Numbered from the stretch's first letter, positions 9,004-17,859 are shown. The stretch: DNA of 64,000 bases from Staphylococcus schleiferi (GCF_900458895.1 NZ_LR962863.1:1922001-1986000), one strand, 5' to 3'. Numbers and translations: made by a program. The notes: generated by a model from the letters alone, not told the origin.

Positions 9004-9351
9004 TCATACGAGTTCAAATGTTTCTTCTACGGCAGTCACAAATTCTTTTCCATAATTGGAATTACCTTCTATGTTTTCTAATAAGTAGTCCAACTCAGGA
9101 GAAAATTGCGTTAACGTTAATTCATCGTTAATCACTACTTCTTTGCCCCGATGTTCATGAAGCATTGGCCAAGTTTCCTGTACAAACATTAAGTACGAGA
9201 ACGAAGACCCATCATCTAATAAATAAACAAAGGCGTGACGATCACTATCAGCAAGCATTTGTCCCGCTTCAGTAAAACCTTTCGTAGGTTCATCCGTATA
9301 ACATAAGATACGGTTATCTTGAATTTTAACTTCGTTGACATAAATACGCAT
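9004..9351 (-). CDS. UPF0738 family protein
   Basis: A 115-residue soluble protein of unknown function that I match to the staphylococcal UPF0738 family ([47 protein letters not shown]). It has no membrane segment, signal peptide or catalytic motif. It is strongly acidic, especially in the C-terminal half. It lies 16 nt before relQ and is probably the first gene of that operon, divergent from the CYTH gene across about 130 bp. I can infer no function beyond its stable linkage to relQ. Confidence 0.85.
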   Translation of the reverse strand: MRIYVNEVKIQDNRILCYTDEPTKGFTEAGQMLADSDRHAFVYLLDDGSSFSYLMFVQETWPMLHEHRGKEVVINDELTLTQFSPELDYLLENIEGNSNYGKEFVTAVEETFELV

Positions 9352-9483
9352 ATCTTTTCCTCCTCATCACGTAACATTTTAACATAATTTAACGTGACAC
9401 TCATCGTTCAAAACAAACTCAAGTGAATTACTTTCAAAACACCACATACTTCGGCATAATAAGTCAATAAGGAGTGATCATCA

Positions 9484-10074
9484 ATGGCAATTGAACGTGA
9501 AATTGAATTTAAACAACGACTCGATAAAGCGCATTACGAGAAGATTAAAGCGCAATACTTTTCAAAGCAATCCCCTTTTAAGCAAGTTAATTATTATATT
9601 GATACACCAGACTTTCAAATTCAATCGCAGAAAATGGCTTTAAGAATAAGAGAAAAGCAAAACGCTTCTAATGAGATGACATTGAAAGTGCCAGATCAAG
9701 TTGGCTTATTAGAGCACAATGCACAAGTGACTTGGGCACCTAAACAAGAGGAACCTGTCCCTGTCGATATCATTGACACATCCATTCGAGAAGTTCTCGA
9801 ACAACGTCACGTAGCGATGCAAGATCTGCTAGTTCTAGGTGCATTAACAACCTATCGCCTTGAAACTGAAACAGCACATGGTTTACTTGTCTTAGACCAT
9901 AGTACGTATTTAGATACTGAAGATTACGAATTAGAGTTTGAAGTATCCGATTTTGAAACAGGAAAACATGCATTTCATCAATTATTAGACCAACTACAAT
10001 TAGAGCCGGATACACCAAAAAATAAAGTACAACGCTTTTTTGAATACAAAAAAGCACAATCAAACCATAAATAA
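9484..10074 (+). CDS. CYTH-domain protein (YjbK-like)
   Basis: The 196-residue protein begins MAIEREIEFKQRL, carrying the ExExK motif that defines CYTH triphosphate-tunnel enzymes. It continues with the barrel-strand pattern NYYIDTPDF, ALRIREKQ, EMTLKVPDQ, LELDHSTYLDTEDYELEFEV (read in parts) and a C-terminal NKVQRFFEY. CYTH proteins hydrolyse inorganic triphosphate or nucleoside triphosphates, or act as adenylate/thiamine-triphosphate enzymes; the activity here is not determined. GGAG is 8 nt upstream of the ATG. Divergent from the relQ operon, as in B. subtilis. Confidence 0.87.
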   Translation: MAIEREIEFKQRLDKAHYEKIKAQYFSKQSPFKQVNYYIDTPDFQIQSQKMALRIREKQNASNEMTLKVPDQVGLLEHNAQVTWAPKQEEPVPVDIIDTSIREVLEQRHVAMQDLLVLGALTTYRLETETAHGLLVLDHSTYLDTEDYELEFEVSDFETGKHAFHQLLDQLQLEPDTPKNKVQRFFEYKKAQSNHK

Positions 10075-10249
10075 AAAGAAAAGATGATTGTGCACTATGC
10101 AAGCGTCGTTTCATTCAATTGATGAGGGATCCATTCATAAAATTCAATAGTATGACATGTAAACAGTTCATGTACAAGTGTTTTTGCTTTGAAATGTAAA
10201 AATTCATGTTATCATTTATATATAATACGAAACTTGAGCGGTGATGAAG

Positions 10250-10621
10250 ATGGCACAGACACCTTATGAAGTGATTGGGCAAGAAAAGTTATACGCCTTA
10301 ATTGATCATTTCTATAGACTAGTAGAACAAGATAATAGAATTAATCATTTGTTTCCTGGCGATTTTGCAGAGACGGCACGCAAACAAAAACAGTTTCTAA
10401 CGCAATTTCTAGGTGGACCGGACTTATATACGCAAGAACATGGGCATCCGATGTTAAGAATGCGTCACATGTCTTTTCCGATAGACCATCAAGCAAAAGC
10501 CGCATGGTTGGAAAACATGCACATTGCTATTACAGAAGCACAACTTCCGTATGGCGTGGGCGATTACTTGTATGAAAGACTAAGTTTAACCGCAAATCAT
10601 ATGGTCAATATAGAAAATTAA
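10250..10621 (+). CDS. Truncated haemoglobin (group II, YjbI-like)
   Basis: A 123-residue haem protein of the 2/2 globin fold, probably handling O2, NO or peroxide in the cytosol. Group II features are present: YALIDHFY, LFPGDFAET, QFLTQFLGGP, then YTQEHGHPMLRMRHMSFPI with the proximal histidine, and ERLSLTANHMVN. I start at MAQTPYE; an upstream in-frame ATG would add three residues. It is followed 16 nt later by yjbH, and in B. subtilis yjbI-yjbH are likewise adjacent. Confidence 0.9.
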   Translation: MAQTPYEVIGQEKLYALIDHFYRLVEQDNRINHLFPGDFAETARKQKQFLTQFLGGPDLYTQEHGHPMLRMRHMSFPIDHQAKAAWLENMHIAITEAQLPYGVGDYLYERLSLTANHMVNIEN

Positions 10622-10637
10622 TTGTAGGTGAAATAAC

Positions 10638-11427
10638 ATGACGAAAGAATTGAGAGCTATCGTGAATACTTGTCGTGAAGATTCAAATCTTTCACCTGTA
10701 AGTAAGATTGAAATTTACTCTTTTTTTTGATCCATTTAGTATGGACAGCTTTAAACTTTCTGCGATTTTGTCAAAGTTACGCATTGAATACCATCAATAT
10801 ATCCGTATTCGTCATATATTAAACCCTTCTTTGCGTGTTTTAACTAAATGTCAGGCACAAAGCACTTCAGATCGGGATAACATTGCACTTGCATTTAAAG
10901 CTGCCGAATTACAAGGGCGTGCACGTGCACATCGTTTTATGCATTTAATTCAAAATGAGATCATCCCCAAGCCCGACATTGTTACAGAAGAAATGATACG
11001 TAAATGTATCATTAATGCAGGTTTAGATTTAGACGTTTACAAAGATGATTTAAAGAACGGACAGTTGCGTGAAAGTTTAAAAGTGGATCTCCATATCGCT
11101 CGAGAAATGGAAGTTGAACAAGCCCCTTCTCTTGTGTTTTTTAATGAAGATATTCAAGAAGAAGGTTTGAAAGTAGAAGGTCTATACCCATATCATATCT
11201 ATACGTATATTATTAATGAAATGATGGGAAGCCCTATCGAAAAATCTTTACCACCGAATTTAGCTGATTATATTCAACAAAAACAGTTGGTGACAGAAGA
11301 AGAGTTATTGACAATTTATGAATGGCCAGAGAAAACTTTAAAAAAAGAATTAAAAAAATTAATGTTGCAACAGAAGATTACGAAGATGACTTATCCTGAG
11401 GGCGTCTTTTGGAAATCAAAGATGTAA
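10638..11427 (+). pseudogene. yjbH: yjbH, ClpXP adaptor for Spx, frameshifted at a T8 run
   Basis: YjbH is a DsbA-like adaptor that binds Spx and delivers it to ClpXP. The true start is MTKELRAIVNTCRED at 10638, with GTAGGTGA upstream. The first 30 codons lead to KIEIYSFF and then hit TGA at 10728-10730. The rest (FDPFSMDSFKLSAILSKLRIEY onward, to WKSKM) is intact in the +1 frame. Removing one T from the eight-T run at 10721-10728 restores a continuous protein of about 262 residues that aligns with S. aureus YjbH throughout. So there is one extra T: a sequencing error, a real loss-of-function mutation, or a slippage-prone run. Spx itself is intact at 17.9 kb. Confidence 0.9.
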
Positions 11428-11453
11428 ATATGACGATTATAAATAAATGAAAT

Positions 11454-11526
11454 AACACTAGATAAATTTGACGTATATAGCAACCAAGCTATTAGGCGAC
11501 AATACTTGTCTAGTGTTTATTTTTTG
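11454..11526 (+). terminator. Terminator downstream of yjbH
   Basis: AACACTAGA (11454-11462) pairs with TCTAGTGTT (11509-11517), followed by TATTTTTT. A small inner hairpin (ATAGC/GCTAT) lies in the 46-nt loop. Confidence 0.7.
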
Positions 11527-11704
11527 TTTCACTTTATCAGTGTTGATGACGCTTCATTTTGTCGATTGTTATGGCAAGGCAGACTTTAACACTATAGGTG
11601 ACGAACGCATGTATAACGTTAACACGACACGATTTTAGTTATTGAATATATTATAATGACATCGTATGGGATTTAGAATGTAGGTATAGCTAAAAATGGA
11701 CAAA
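11527..11704. other. Intergenic stretch without a recognised gene
   Basis: About 180 bp between the yjbH terminator and the small RNA RsaE. I see no coding frame, strong hairpin or operator in it. Confidence 0.5.
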
Positions 11705-11800
11705 TAAAAAACGCCGTGTTTCGACACGGCGCTAAACAAAGGGGATGGGAGAAATTTTTCACTTCAAACAAAGGGGTATGTTTGTTATGTGATTAATTTC
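11705..11800 (-). ncRNA. rsaE: Small regulatory RNA RsaE (RoxS homologue)
   Basis: The minus strand reads from a start near GAAATTAATCAC through two C-rich single-stranded motifs, ACCCCTTTG (complement of 11771-11777) and TCCCATCCCCTTTG (complement of 11739-11750), to a terminator stem CGCCGTGT/ACACGGCG closed by a four-base loop and then TTTTTT. Length (about 96 nt), motifs and position next to pepF match S. aureus RsaE and B. subtilis RoxS as I remember them. RsaE binds ribosome sites of central-metabolism and folate mRNAs through its UCCC motifs and is activated by SrrAB. A TATTAT -10 lies at 11807-11812. A near-palindrome AACAC-GA-GTGTT sits just upstream at 11814-11825. Confidence 0.9.
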
Positions 11801-11900
11801 ATGCTCATAATATAACACGAGTGTTTTATGGTTTCAACCATTTAAGACTAAAAACTAAAATTTTCACAAAACCGTCATATTGTAAACGAATTCATACCCA

Positions 11901-13710
11901 TCAAGCTTTCATTAATTTTTCAAAGGCATCCAATTTTTGTTCGAAGACTTTACATGCATCCTCAATTGGTTGTGGTGTTGTCATATCTACACCAGCATTT
12001 TTTAAGATTTCAATTGGATAATTTGAGCTTCCTTTTTTCAAAAATTCATTGATGTAACGTTCAACGGCTGGTTGGCCTTCAGTTAAAATTTGGTGACTTA
12101 AACTTTGTGCAGCACTATAACCTGTTGCATATTGATAGACATAATAGTTCATATAGAAATGAGGGATTCTAGACCACTCTTTACTAATGTTTTCATCTGT
12201 TTCTACTGTGTCACCAAAGTATTGACGATTCAATGCAGCGTATTCTTCATTCATACGATTCGCTGTTAATGGCTCGCCTGCTTCCTCGATTTTATGAATT
12301 TTATGCTCAAATTCTGCAAACATCGTTTGACGGAAAAGTGTAGCTCTAAAGCGTTCTAATTCTTGGTTTAATAATAATAGACGACGTTTATCATCAAGGT
12401 GTTTATCCATGTAATGGCTCATTAATGCTTCGTTACATGTTGAAGCAACTTCAGCTACGAAAATAGAATAATCACTCATGTTAGATGGTTGATTTTGGCG
12501 GCTAAAATAACTATGCGCCGAATGACCAAACTCATGGACTAACGTATATAAATCAGAAACAGTGTCAGACCAGTTCAATAAAATAAATGGATTCGTTTTA
12601 TGTGCACCTGATGAATACGCACCTGAACGTTTTCCTTTATTTTCATATACGTCTACCCAGCGATTGTTTAAGCCCTCTTTAATCACATTTAAATATTCTT
12701 CGCCCATTGGTTCCAAACCTTTTAACATCCAATCAACCGCTTCATTGTATGGCATTTCGAATTTGATATCTTTAACCATTGGTGTATACATATCGTACAT
12801 TTTTAAATCTTCTACACCTAACAATGATTTTCTTAATTTTATATATCGATGTAATAATGGCAAATATTCATGGACTGTTTTCACGAGATTATCATAAACT
12901 TCTTCAGGAATATTGTTATTTCCTAAAGCTTGTGCACGGGCACTCTCATAATGATGTGATCGCGCATTAAATACATGCTTCTTCACTTCACCTGCTAGCG
13001 TAGCACCTAACGTGTTGTTGTAGCTTCCATAAGCTTTATATACATTTTCAAAAGCAGATTTGCGTAGTACACGATCATCAGACTCTAAATATTTAATAAA
13101 TGTACCTTGCGTTAATGGGTGTTTTTGACCATCCTTATCCGTTACATCTTCAAAAGTAAGGTCTGCATTATCAAACATACTAAATACATTGCCTGGTGTG
13201 GATAGTGCATCTTGTGCCTCAGTTAATAATTTTTTCCTGCTCAGCATCTAAAATGTGTGGTCGCTTTTCGTTGATTAATTGTAAATCGAACTCAAAACGT
13301 TTCAAACCTTCATGAGAGGCAACATATGATTCAATTGTTTTCTCATCTATTTGAAGTAATTCAGGTACTAAAAAGCTCCAAGCTGAACTTATTTTAATTG
13401 CTAATTGATGGGCACGTGCTTCAAACCCAGTATACTGATCGTTCGCTGTATCTTGGTCTTGTTTTAAATGTGCATAAACATATACAGATTCAAGTTCTGT
13501 TTCAATTTCATCTTCGAGTGATAGAGCTTGATATAACGTTTCTGCGTCATCACCTAAGCGACCTTTAAATTGAGCTTCTTTTCCTAAATAGCTTTCAACC
13601 GTTTTAAATGCTTCTTCCCAAGCTTCATCACTTTCAAAAATAGTTGTTAAATCCCATGAGTATTCAGGATATTTTTGTTCTTGTTGTTCTCTTGTAAGTT
13701 GTTGTGACAT
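11901..13710 (-). pseudogene. pepF: pepF, oligoendopeptidase F, frameshifted at an A6 run
   Basis: PepF is a cytosolic zinc metallopeptidase of family M3 that cleaves short peptides, such as those imported by Opp. The N-terminal 163 residues (MSQQLTREQQEQKYPEYSWD to LDAEQEKIIN) and the C-terminal part from LLTEAQDALSTPGN lie in different frames. The second contains the zinc motif HEFGHSAHSYF. One A too many in the run of six (plus-strand T run 13230-13235) separates them; with five As the protein is continuous at 602 residues, the usual length. Both halves are well conserved, so a sequencing error or a very recent mutation is likely. RBS GAGGAGG precedes the start. Its transcript runs towards RsaE. 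Confidence 0.9.
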
Positions 13711-13783
13711 TATTTTTTCCTCCTCTTGGTGTTGATAATAATTCTATTTTCTCATTTTTCTCACAATAATGCACACTATTCAC

Positions 13784-14749
13784 TTATAAATTTAAAAATT
13801 TAATATATCGCGCTACTATGGTGTTAATTAATTTTGATGCATTCACTTCTTTCACAGCAAACTGACGCAATTTTATATTTTTAGCTAGAAGTGCGTGGCT
13901 TGGTACCTGACTTTGTATGCTCTTCAATATCCATAACTGCCATAAAACAGGGTGGGTACGAATATAAATTTGTTCTGGAAATAAAAATCCCGTTAATTTA
14001 ATAACTTGTTCATCTGTTAATTGTAATTGGTACAATAGCGATATTGTAGGTTCTCGCACATTGTTTTTTTGACGACATTGTCTTATATAACTTAAGATTG
14101 TCGCAGTCGATAATTTACGAACAATCATTTCTTCAGGCGTTTGATGACTTAAATAATGGCAAAGCTGTGCGACAGGAATCGCGGTCATTTCACCATAAAA
14201 CTGTGTTGCTGTAAGCGGAACAAGTTGTGAAATTCGGTAAATACTATCTGTCTCCGTATTGATACAAAAAAGAGAATAAGACTCTGGTAAAATTGCTTGT
14301 TGATGAAGTTGTGTCAGAATGAAGCGGCCTTGTTTAATTTTAGGTAATGCTGTAAGCCATAAGACATAATAGCCTAGTTGCGTTAATCCCACCGTCCGTT
14401 GTCGCATTCGTTTACAAGAAATCATACTTAACTGAATTTCTAATGCCCAACGTCCTACAATCAGGTCTGGAATTTGATTAATTGCTTTCAAATAGGGTTC
14501 TAATTTTACATCAGCGTGGCTCTCTTTTAATTGAAGATATAAATGAGATTTGCAACGATGATGCTGTTCAGATTCACCTTTCATCTGACGTGCCGAATGG
14601 AGATTGGATTGATGGGCAAAATGGGCATTTTTAGTAGTCCCTTGTTTTAAAATGACAGCTGCTTTACAAATTGGACAAAAGTACTGCTCTTGTTTGGACG
14701 CATGTTGTGCGAAAACTTGCTCTAATTGCTCATTGTATGCTGTTAACAT
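13784..14749 (-). CDS. coiA: Competence protein CoiA family
   Basis: The 321-residue protein resembles CoiA, needed for recombination of incoming DNA during transformation. It has an N-terminal zinc-binding pair (YFCPICKAAVILKQG) with HFAH downstream, and a restriction-endonuclease-like nuclease core: SEQHHRCKSHLYLQLK, VKLEPYLKAINQIPDLIVGRWALEIQLS, resembling the ExK/D...ExQ arrangement. In firmicutes coiA lies between mecA and pepF; here an arsBC pair separates it from mecA. GAGGTGA is close to the start. No competence regulator is in the window. The frame is intact although both neighbours pepF and mecA are broken. Confidence 0.85.
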   Translation of the reverse strand: MLTAYNEQLEQVFAQHASKQEQYFCPICKAAVILKQGTTKNAHFAHQSNLHSARQMKGESEQHHRCKSHLYLQLKESHADVKLEPYLKAINQIPDLIVGRWALEIQLSMISCKRMRQRTVGLTQLGYYVLWLTALPKIKQGRFILTQLHQQAILPESYSLFCINTETDSIYRISQLVPLTATQFYGEMTAIPVAQLCHYLSHQTPEEMIVRKLSTATILSYIRQCRQKNNVREPTISLLYQLQLTDEQVIKLTGFLFPEQIYIRTHPVLWQLWILKSIQSQVPSHALLAKNIKLRQFAVKEVNASKLINTIVARYIKFLNL

Positions 14750-14884
14750 CTCGTCACCTCAATTACATACACGTACAAACGTAAAAGATTACTTCAAATT
14801 TTTTTTCAGTGCCCCTTTTTAAACACAACTCGTTAAAAACAATTGTGTTATCTTAGCTAGCTGATCATTACAAGTCATACAAGT

Positions 14885-14914
14885 TTGACTTAATATATTA
14901 AGCTTATCTTATAA
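14885..14914 (+). promoter_or_regulatory. arsB promoter with palindromic operator in the spacer
   Basis: A TTGACT -35 (14885-14890) and a TTATAA -10 (14909-14914) are 18 bp apart. The perfect 14-bp palindrome CTTAATATATTAAG (14889-14902) lies between and over the -35, where an ArsR/SmtB-type repressor could act. The repressor assignment is inference. Confidence 0.5.
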
Positions 14915-15001
14915 ACAAGTATACGACCTAAGTTTTAAATACGTTCAAAAAGGTAATTGAATTCATACTGTGGTTTAAAATTTTAAGTCAGGTGGATAAA
15001 C

Positions 15002-16294
15002 ATGCTTACATTTTTAGCAATTGCGATTTTCATTTTAACTTTAGTTTTTGTCATATGGCAGCCTAAAGGGTTAGACATTGGTATAACTGCTTTAATAGGT
15101 GCGGGTATTGCGCTACTTACAGGCGTTGTTCAATGGGCAGATGTAGGAGAAGTGACGCATATCGTTTGGAATGCGACTTTAGCTTTTATCGCGATTATGA
15201 TCATTTCACTCATTTTAGATGAGATTGGCTTTTTCGAATGGGCAGCCATTCATATGGTAAAGGCTTCAAACGGCAATGGTTTAAAAATGTTTGTGTTCAT
15301 CATGTTATTAGGTGCTGTTGTCGCTGCTTTCTTTGCAAATGATGGTGCAGCCTTAATTTTGACCCCCATTGTATTAGCGATGGTTAAACATTTAGGTTTT
15401 AAACCCAACACGATCTTTCCATTTATTATCGCCTGTGGCTTTGTCGCAGATACGACATCTTTGCCTTTAATTGTCAGCAATTTAGTGAATATTATTTCTG
15501 CTGATTACTTTGGCATAGATTTCTTACAATATTTAGGTCGAATGTTCATCCCTAATCTTTTCGCATTAATTGCAAGCATTTCTGTCCTATGGCTTTATTT
15601 TAGAAAGTCTATACCTCAAACTTTTAATATCTCTCATTTAAAAGCGCCCAAAGATGCCGTTAAAGATCCAAAATTGTTCATACTGTCATGGTTCATCTTA
15701 GTCGCATTGTTAGCTGGCTATCTCTTAGGTGGCCTTATCCATATTCCAGTATCCATCATCATCGGGATTATCGCACTCATATTTCTGGGTTGCGCACATC
15801 AATCTGAAGCTGTTCATACTAAGCAAATCGTTCTAGGCGCGCCTTGGAATATTGTACTGTTCTCAATAGGGATGTACCTGGTCGTATTCGGTTTAAAAAA
15901 TGCCGGGATTACAGCCCTCTTAGCTCACGCGTTATCTTATATTTCAAATTATGGCTTATTCAGTAGTGTCATAGGTATGGGCTTTATAGCTGCATTTTTA
16001 TCCTCAATCATGAACAATTTGCCGACGGTTTTAATAGATGCAATTGCTATAGGACAATCTGAAGTAACGGGTCTTATAAAGGAAGGCATGATTTATGCGA
16101 ATGTTATCGGCTCAGATTTAGGGCCTAAAATTACGCCAATTGGTTCATTAGCGACTTTATTATGGTTGCATGTCCTCACTCAAAAAGGGATTAAAATTTC
16201 TTGGGGCACTTATTTTAAAATTGGCGTTGTCATTACGGTTCCTGTATTGTTTGTTACATTGCTTGGTTTATACTTCACACTCGTATTTTTTTAA
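15002..16294 (+). CDS. arsB: Arsenite efflux membrane protein ArsB
   Basis: The 430-residue, 12-segment membrane protein exports arsenite/antimonite and closely follows staphylococcal Ars[21 protein letters not shown] at the N-terminus, [35 protein letters not shown] and a C-terminal [26 protein letters not shown] is upstream of the ATG. It is followed 17 nt later by arsC. No arsR lies upstream, unlike the usual arsRBC order, although the promoter carries a palindrome. It lies between coiA and mecA, which are normally adjacent, so the pair was probably inserted into this conserved locus. Confidence 0.93.
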   Translation: MLTFLAIAIFILTLVFVIWQPKGLDIGITALIGAGIALLTGVVQWADVGEVTHIVWNATLAFIAIMIISLILDEIGFFEWAAIHMVKASNGNGLKMFVFIMLLGAVVAAFFANDGAALILTPIVLAMVKHLGFKPNTIFPFIIACGFVADTTSLPLIVSNLVNIISADYFGIDFLQYLGRMFIPNLFALIASISVLWLYFRKSIPQTFNISHLKAPKDAVKDPKLFILSWFILVALLAGYLLGGLIHIPVSIIIGIIALIFLGCAHQSEAVHTKQIVLGAPWNIVLFSIGMYLVVFGLKNAGITALLAHALSYISNYGLFSSVIGMGFIAAFLSSIMNNLPTVLIDAIAIGQSEVTGLIKEGMIYANVIGSDLGPKITPIGSLATLLWLHVLTQKGIKISWGTYFKIGVVITVPVLFVTLLGLYFTLVFF

Positions 16295-16311
16295 GAAAAG
16301 AGGTTTTAAAT

Positions 16312-16707
16312 ATGAATAAAGAAACCATTTATTTTTTATGTACTGGTAACTCATGCCGTAGTTAAATGGCTGAGGGATGGGCGAAGAAAATATTAGGAGA
16401 AAAATGGAATGTTTTTTCTGCTGTTATTGAGAGTCATGGACTCAACCCTAAAGCGATAGAAGCCATGAAAGAAGTAAATATCGATTTATCAAACCATACA
16501 TCAGATTTAATTGATAAAGATATCATAATTCAAGCTGATTTAGTCGTAACGCTGTGCAGTCATGCAGATGATAACTGCCCTACCTTACCACCAAATGTCA
16601 AAAAAGAGCATTGGTATTTTGATGATCCTGCAGGTAAAGAGTGGTCAGTTTTTCAACGAGTCAGAGATGAAATAGGTAAAAAAAATAAAGAATTCTACCA
16701 AATTTAA
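16312..16707 (+). pseudogene. arsC: arsC, arsenate reductase (thioredoxin-coupled), in-frame stop at codon 18
   Basis: ArsC reduces arsenate to arsenite, the ArsB substrate. The frame starts MNKETIYFLCTGNSCRS, with the catalytic Cys10 in the P-loop CTGNSCR, but codon 18 is TAA (16363-16365) where the family has Gln (CAA or CAG to TAA). Downstream [12 protein letters not shown] to the end is intact, including both later redox cysteines ([11 protein letters not shown]). The ATG directly after the stop would make a 113-residue protein without the P-loop, so it could not catalyse. AAGAGG is upstream. One C-to-T change restores the gene. Confidence 0.88.
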
Positions 16708-16846
16708 ACAAAGAATAACTTAAAAAAAACAACGAGAGAGTCTGTTAAAATTTCACATCGGACTTTTCTATAAAGGATGAGTTTAACGGATGAAGTTTGA
16801 CACAATCATTGCTCACTCTTAATATCTACTATCTTTTTAGTATTTA

Positions 16847-16884
16847 AAAACGAGTTCTCGAAAAAATCCGCGAGAACTCGTTTT
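16847..16884. terminator. Bidirectional terminator between arsC and mecA
   Basis: Perfect 14-bp inverted repeat AAAACGAGTTCTCG / CGAGAACTCGTTTT around a 10-nt loop, with A/T-run ends for both converging genes. Confidence 0.9.
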
Positions 16885-16912
16885 ATAGGCATAATTATTT
16901 TTTTGTCATTAA

Positions 16913-17603
16913 TTAATCACTTAAAGGAAAATAACGTTTCACTTGTTCTGTTACATTATGACTCATTATAATTTTGCCATAATCATTTAGATAGTACGCT
17001 GTTCGATCACTTGGCATTGCAAATTCTAATATTTGACCATAGAAATCATGAATGTCTTCTTCTTGAACAGATTCATCAAAATGAACTGCATAATAATACG
17101 TTTGATCTATCATATAAAGTAAATCTTCAAAATCAGTCAATTGTTGATCGTTACGATGTGCATATTCAATGACATTCTCTAAATTTTCAAATTTAAAAAT
17201 CGCAGTACGTGGTGTCGGTGCTTTAGTCTTATGCGTACGTTCTCTTTCATTTTGACTATCTGATGTTTGTTCATCTTTCAACGACTGTGATAATAATTCA
17301 TTCAATTGGCTATCGAATTCATCAAAGGTACTATCTTCTTCAGACATTTGCATCAAATCATCATTTTTAGATTTTGAAATCGTTACTTCGACACCTTTTT
17401 CAAAGGCATGTACTTGTATCCATAACGGTCCTTCAACGACAAAATCTTCTTCTTCATTGATTTCTTCCATAACGGACCAGAAAAATTCTTCGCCTCGTTT
17501 ACGGTTAGTCCAAAGATCTTCACGCTTAAATCCACGCGCCTCAATATCTGTATATGTGATAAAAAGTTTTTACAGTCATATCGTCTATACGTTCTATTCT
17601 CAT
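16913..17603 (-). pseudogene. mecA: mecA (ClpC adaptor MecA), frameshifted near codon 12
   Basis: MecA is the adaptor that presents substrates such as ComK to ClpCP; it is not the methicillin-resistance mecA (PBP2a). The start MRIERIDDMTVK (ATG at 17603, AAGGAG about 10 nt upstream) is followed by an extra A in an A5 run (plus-strand T run 17567-17571) and then a stop within ten codons. Reading one frame over gives LFITYTDIEARGF and the rest of MecA to the end (EEINEEEDFVVEGPLWIQVHAF, LEFAMPSDRTAYYLNDYGKIIM, VKRYFPLSD). Repaired length is 229 residues; S. aureus has 239. From inside the gene, translation could restart only at METs that lack the N-terminal substrate-binding domain. Confidence 0.9.
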
Positions 17604-17640
17604 ATCATCTCACTCCTTACAGTCGATGAATAGTAACCCT

Positions 17641-17699
17641 ATTGTATTAGACAACCAATAAAAACACAATCTATTTGACTGTATCAAATAAAATTGTGT
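17641..17699 (-). promoter_or_regulatory. mecA promoter overlapped by a 36-bp dyad
   Basis: On the minus strand TTGTGT (-35, 17664-17669) and TACAAT (-10, 17641-17646) are 17 bp apart. The region 17664-17699 has two nested inverted pairs, ACACAAT/ATTGTGT and TATTTGA/TCAAATA, around a 5-nt centre, overlapping the -35. It may be an operator; the binding protein is unknown. Confidence 0.55.
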
Positions 17700-17827
17700 A
17701 CCTTAACACTTTCAGTATAACATATCTCCCTTACATGACACCCGTTAGGCACACACATTGAAAATGGAGAAATGTATGATGGTTTATGATTAGCTCTATC
17801 ATTTGGCACTTCTCTGTCATCATAATT

Positions 17828-17859
17828 AAAAGGACTGGAAGTGATTTTCCAGTCCTTTT
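17828..17859 (-). terminator. Terminator downstream of spxA
   Basis: Perfect 13-bp inverted repeat AAAAGGACTGGAA / TTCCAGTCCTTTT with a 6-nt loop and T-rich end on the minus strand. Confidence 0.88.

Noticed and set aside
14821..14870. A degenerate arsR upstream of arsB
   Set aside because: The 250-bp gap has stops in all frames and no helix-turn-helix-like segment.
16913..17603. mecA as the methicillin-resistance gene
   Set aside because: The protein is the ClpC adaptor MecA; no transpeptidase motifs and no SCCmec genes are present.
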